Assembly: GCA_903932565.1 (NCBI GenBank)
Contig: CAIZGQ010000520.1
Location: 1-5,892 of the forward strand
DNA: 5,892 nucleotides
Source of the DNA: an uncultured Hyphomicrobiales bacterium
Lineage (GTDB): Bacteria > Pseudomonadota > Alphaproteobacteria > Rhizobiales > Beijerinckiaceae
Direction: 5' to 3'
Part shown: positions 5,399 through 5,892 of the stretch, piece by piece
Position numbering within the stretch: the first letter of the stretch is position 1
How the letters are laid out: each line of letters starts with the position of its first letter
Notes under the pieces: model-generated
What the model saw: the letters and a program-made list of their open reading frames with translations, nothing else
What the model was told of the DNA's origin: nothing
Database searches by the model: none
Position numbers and translations under genes: made by a program

Positions 5399-5892
5399 GT
5401 TTAGCTTGGTCAGGTAATCATCGAGGCCCTTGGCTGCTGCCACGCCCGTCGCAAAACAGGCTTGCAGCAAATATCCCCCGGTTGGGGCTTCCCAGTCGAG
5501 CATCTCACCGCAGACAAACAGACCCGGATGCTGCGCCAACATGAAGTCCGGCGTCAGCTCGTCAAATCGCACACCACCGGCAGATGAAATCGCCCGCGCG
5601 ATTGGCATCGGCGCATCAAGGCGCAATGTCACCTGTTTGATCGCTGCGGCCAGTGCTTCTGGCTTGCTGGGCAAGTCGCGGCCATGGGCTTCGCGCATCA
5701 AGCCGATGGCGACAGGTGACAATCCCAGCTTGCGCAACTGGCTTGTCAGCGAATCGCCGGTACGGTGCTTGGCGAGTCTGTCTGCCAGTTGCTGCGCGGA
5801 GACGTCGGGCTTCAGATCGAGCACCAACCGCGCTGATCCCTCAGCTGCGATGACGTCGCGCAGAGAAGACGACAACGCGTAAATCGCACCGC
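5393..5892 (-). CDS. HI0933/TIGR03862-type FAD-dependent oxidoreductase, C-terminal part
   Basis: The frame is open from the right edge to a TGA at 5395-5393, giving 165 complete codons. It begins GAIYALSSSLRD, a segment found well inside this flavoprotein family, so the true start lies outside the window. The C-terminal FAD-binding part is clear: SAGGVRFDEL (visible residues 103-112), HPGLFVCGEMLDW (121-133) and APTGGYLLQACFATG (135-149), the GE-LD and PTGGY-LQ signatures of HI0933-like proteins. Before it lies a mostly helical segment (about 25-90) that fits the inserted domain of the family. Full members are about 400 residues, so a little under half is present. They are predicted NAD(P)/FAD-dependent oxidoreductases with no settled substrate. 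The gene ends 8 nt from the end of the NDUFA9-like gene on the other strand. Confidence 0.9.
   Translation of the reverse strand, partial: GAIYALSSSLRDVIAAEGSARLVLDLKPDVSAQQLADRLAKHRTGDSLTSQLRKLGLSPVAIGLMREAHGRDLPSKPEALAAAIKQVTLRLDAPMPIARAISSAGGVRFDELTPDFMLAQHPGLFVCGEMLDWEAPTGGYLLQACFATGVAAAKGLDDYLTKLNG

Overview
The window looks like ordinary chromosome from a GC-rich alphaproteobacterium, most likely of the Hyphomicrobiales (Rhizobiales) group. This placement is inferred from gene content: a DUF3108 periplasmic protein, a TolQ/MotA-type channel paired with an OmpA/MotB-type protein, an NDUFA9-like Rossmann protein and a TIGR03862-type flavoprotein. I see no insertion sequences, integrases, CRISPR arrays, tRNAs or rRNAs.

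Layout from left to right. (1) At 1-236, minus strand, is the N-terminal half of an EVE-domain protein that runs off the left edge. (2) A gene-free gap (237-504) holds a 20-bp near-perfect tandem duplication just upstream of the EVE gene, and nothing else I can name. (3) At 505-1383, plus strand, is a secreted DUF3108 protein. (4) Converging on it from the right is a two-gene minus-strand operon: a four-helix MotA/TolQ/ExbB-family channel subunit (2473-3429), then a one-helix, coiled-coil, OmpA-domain partner (1395-2420). (5) A 200-bp divergent intergenic region (3430-3629) must hold the operon promoter and probably that of the next gene. (6) Two plus-strand genes follow: a histidine-phosphatase-superfamily enzyme (3630-4244) and an NDUFA9-like NAD(P)-binding protein (4371-5384). 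(7) At 5393-5892, minus strand, is the C-terminal part of a HI0933/TIGR03862-type FAD oxidoreductase that runs off the right edge. It converges tail to tail with the NDUFA9-like gene over an 8-bp gap, and a hairpin containing both stop codons spans the junction.

The most interesting content is the channel pair. The two proteins together have the parts of a proton-driven, peptidoglycan-anchored machine: a conserved Asp in the single helix of one and a four-helix channel in the other. No flagellar, Tol-Pal, TonB or Zorya partner genes are present in the window. I regard it as a conserved but functionally undefined envelope system, not a new mobile or defence system. Several gene starts (channel subunit, OmpA partner, phosphatase, NDUFA9-like) are placed downstream of the longest possible reading frame, for reasons given in each entry.
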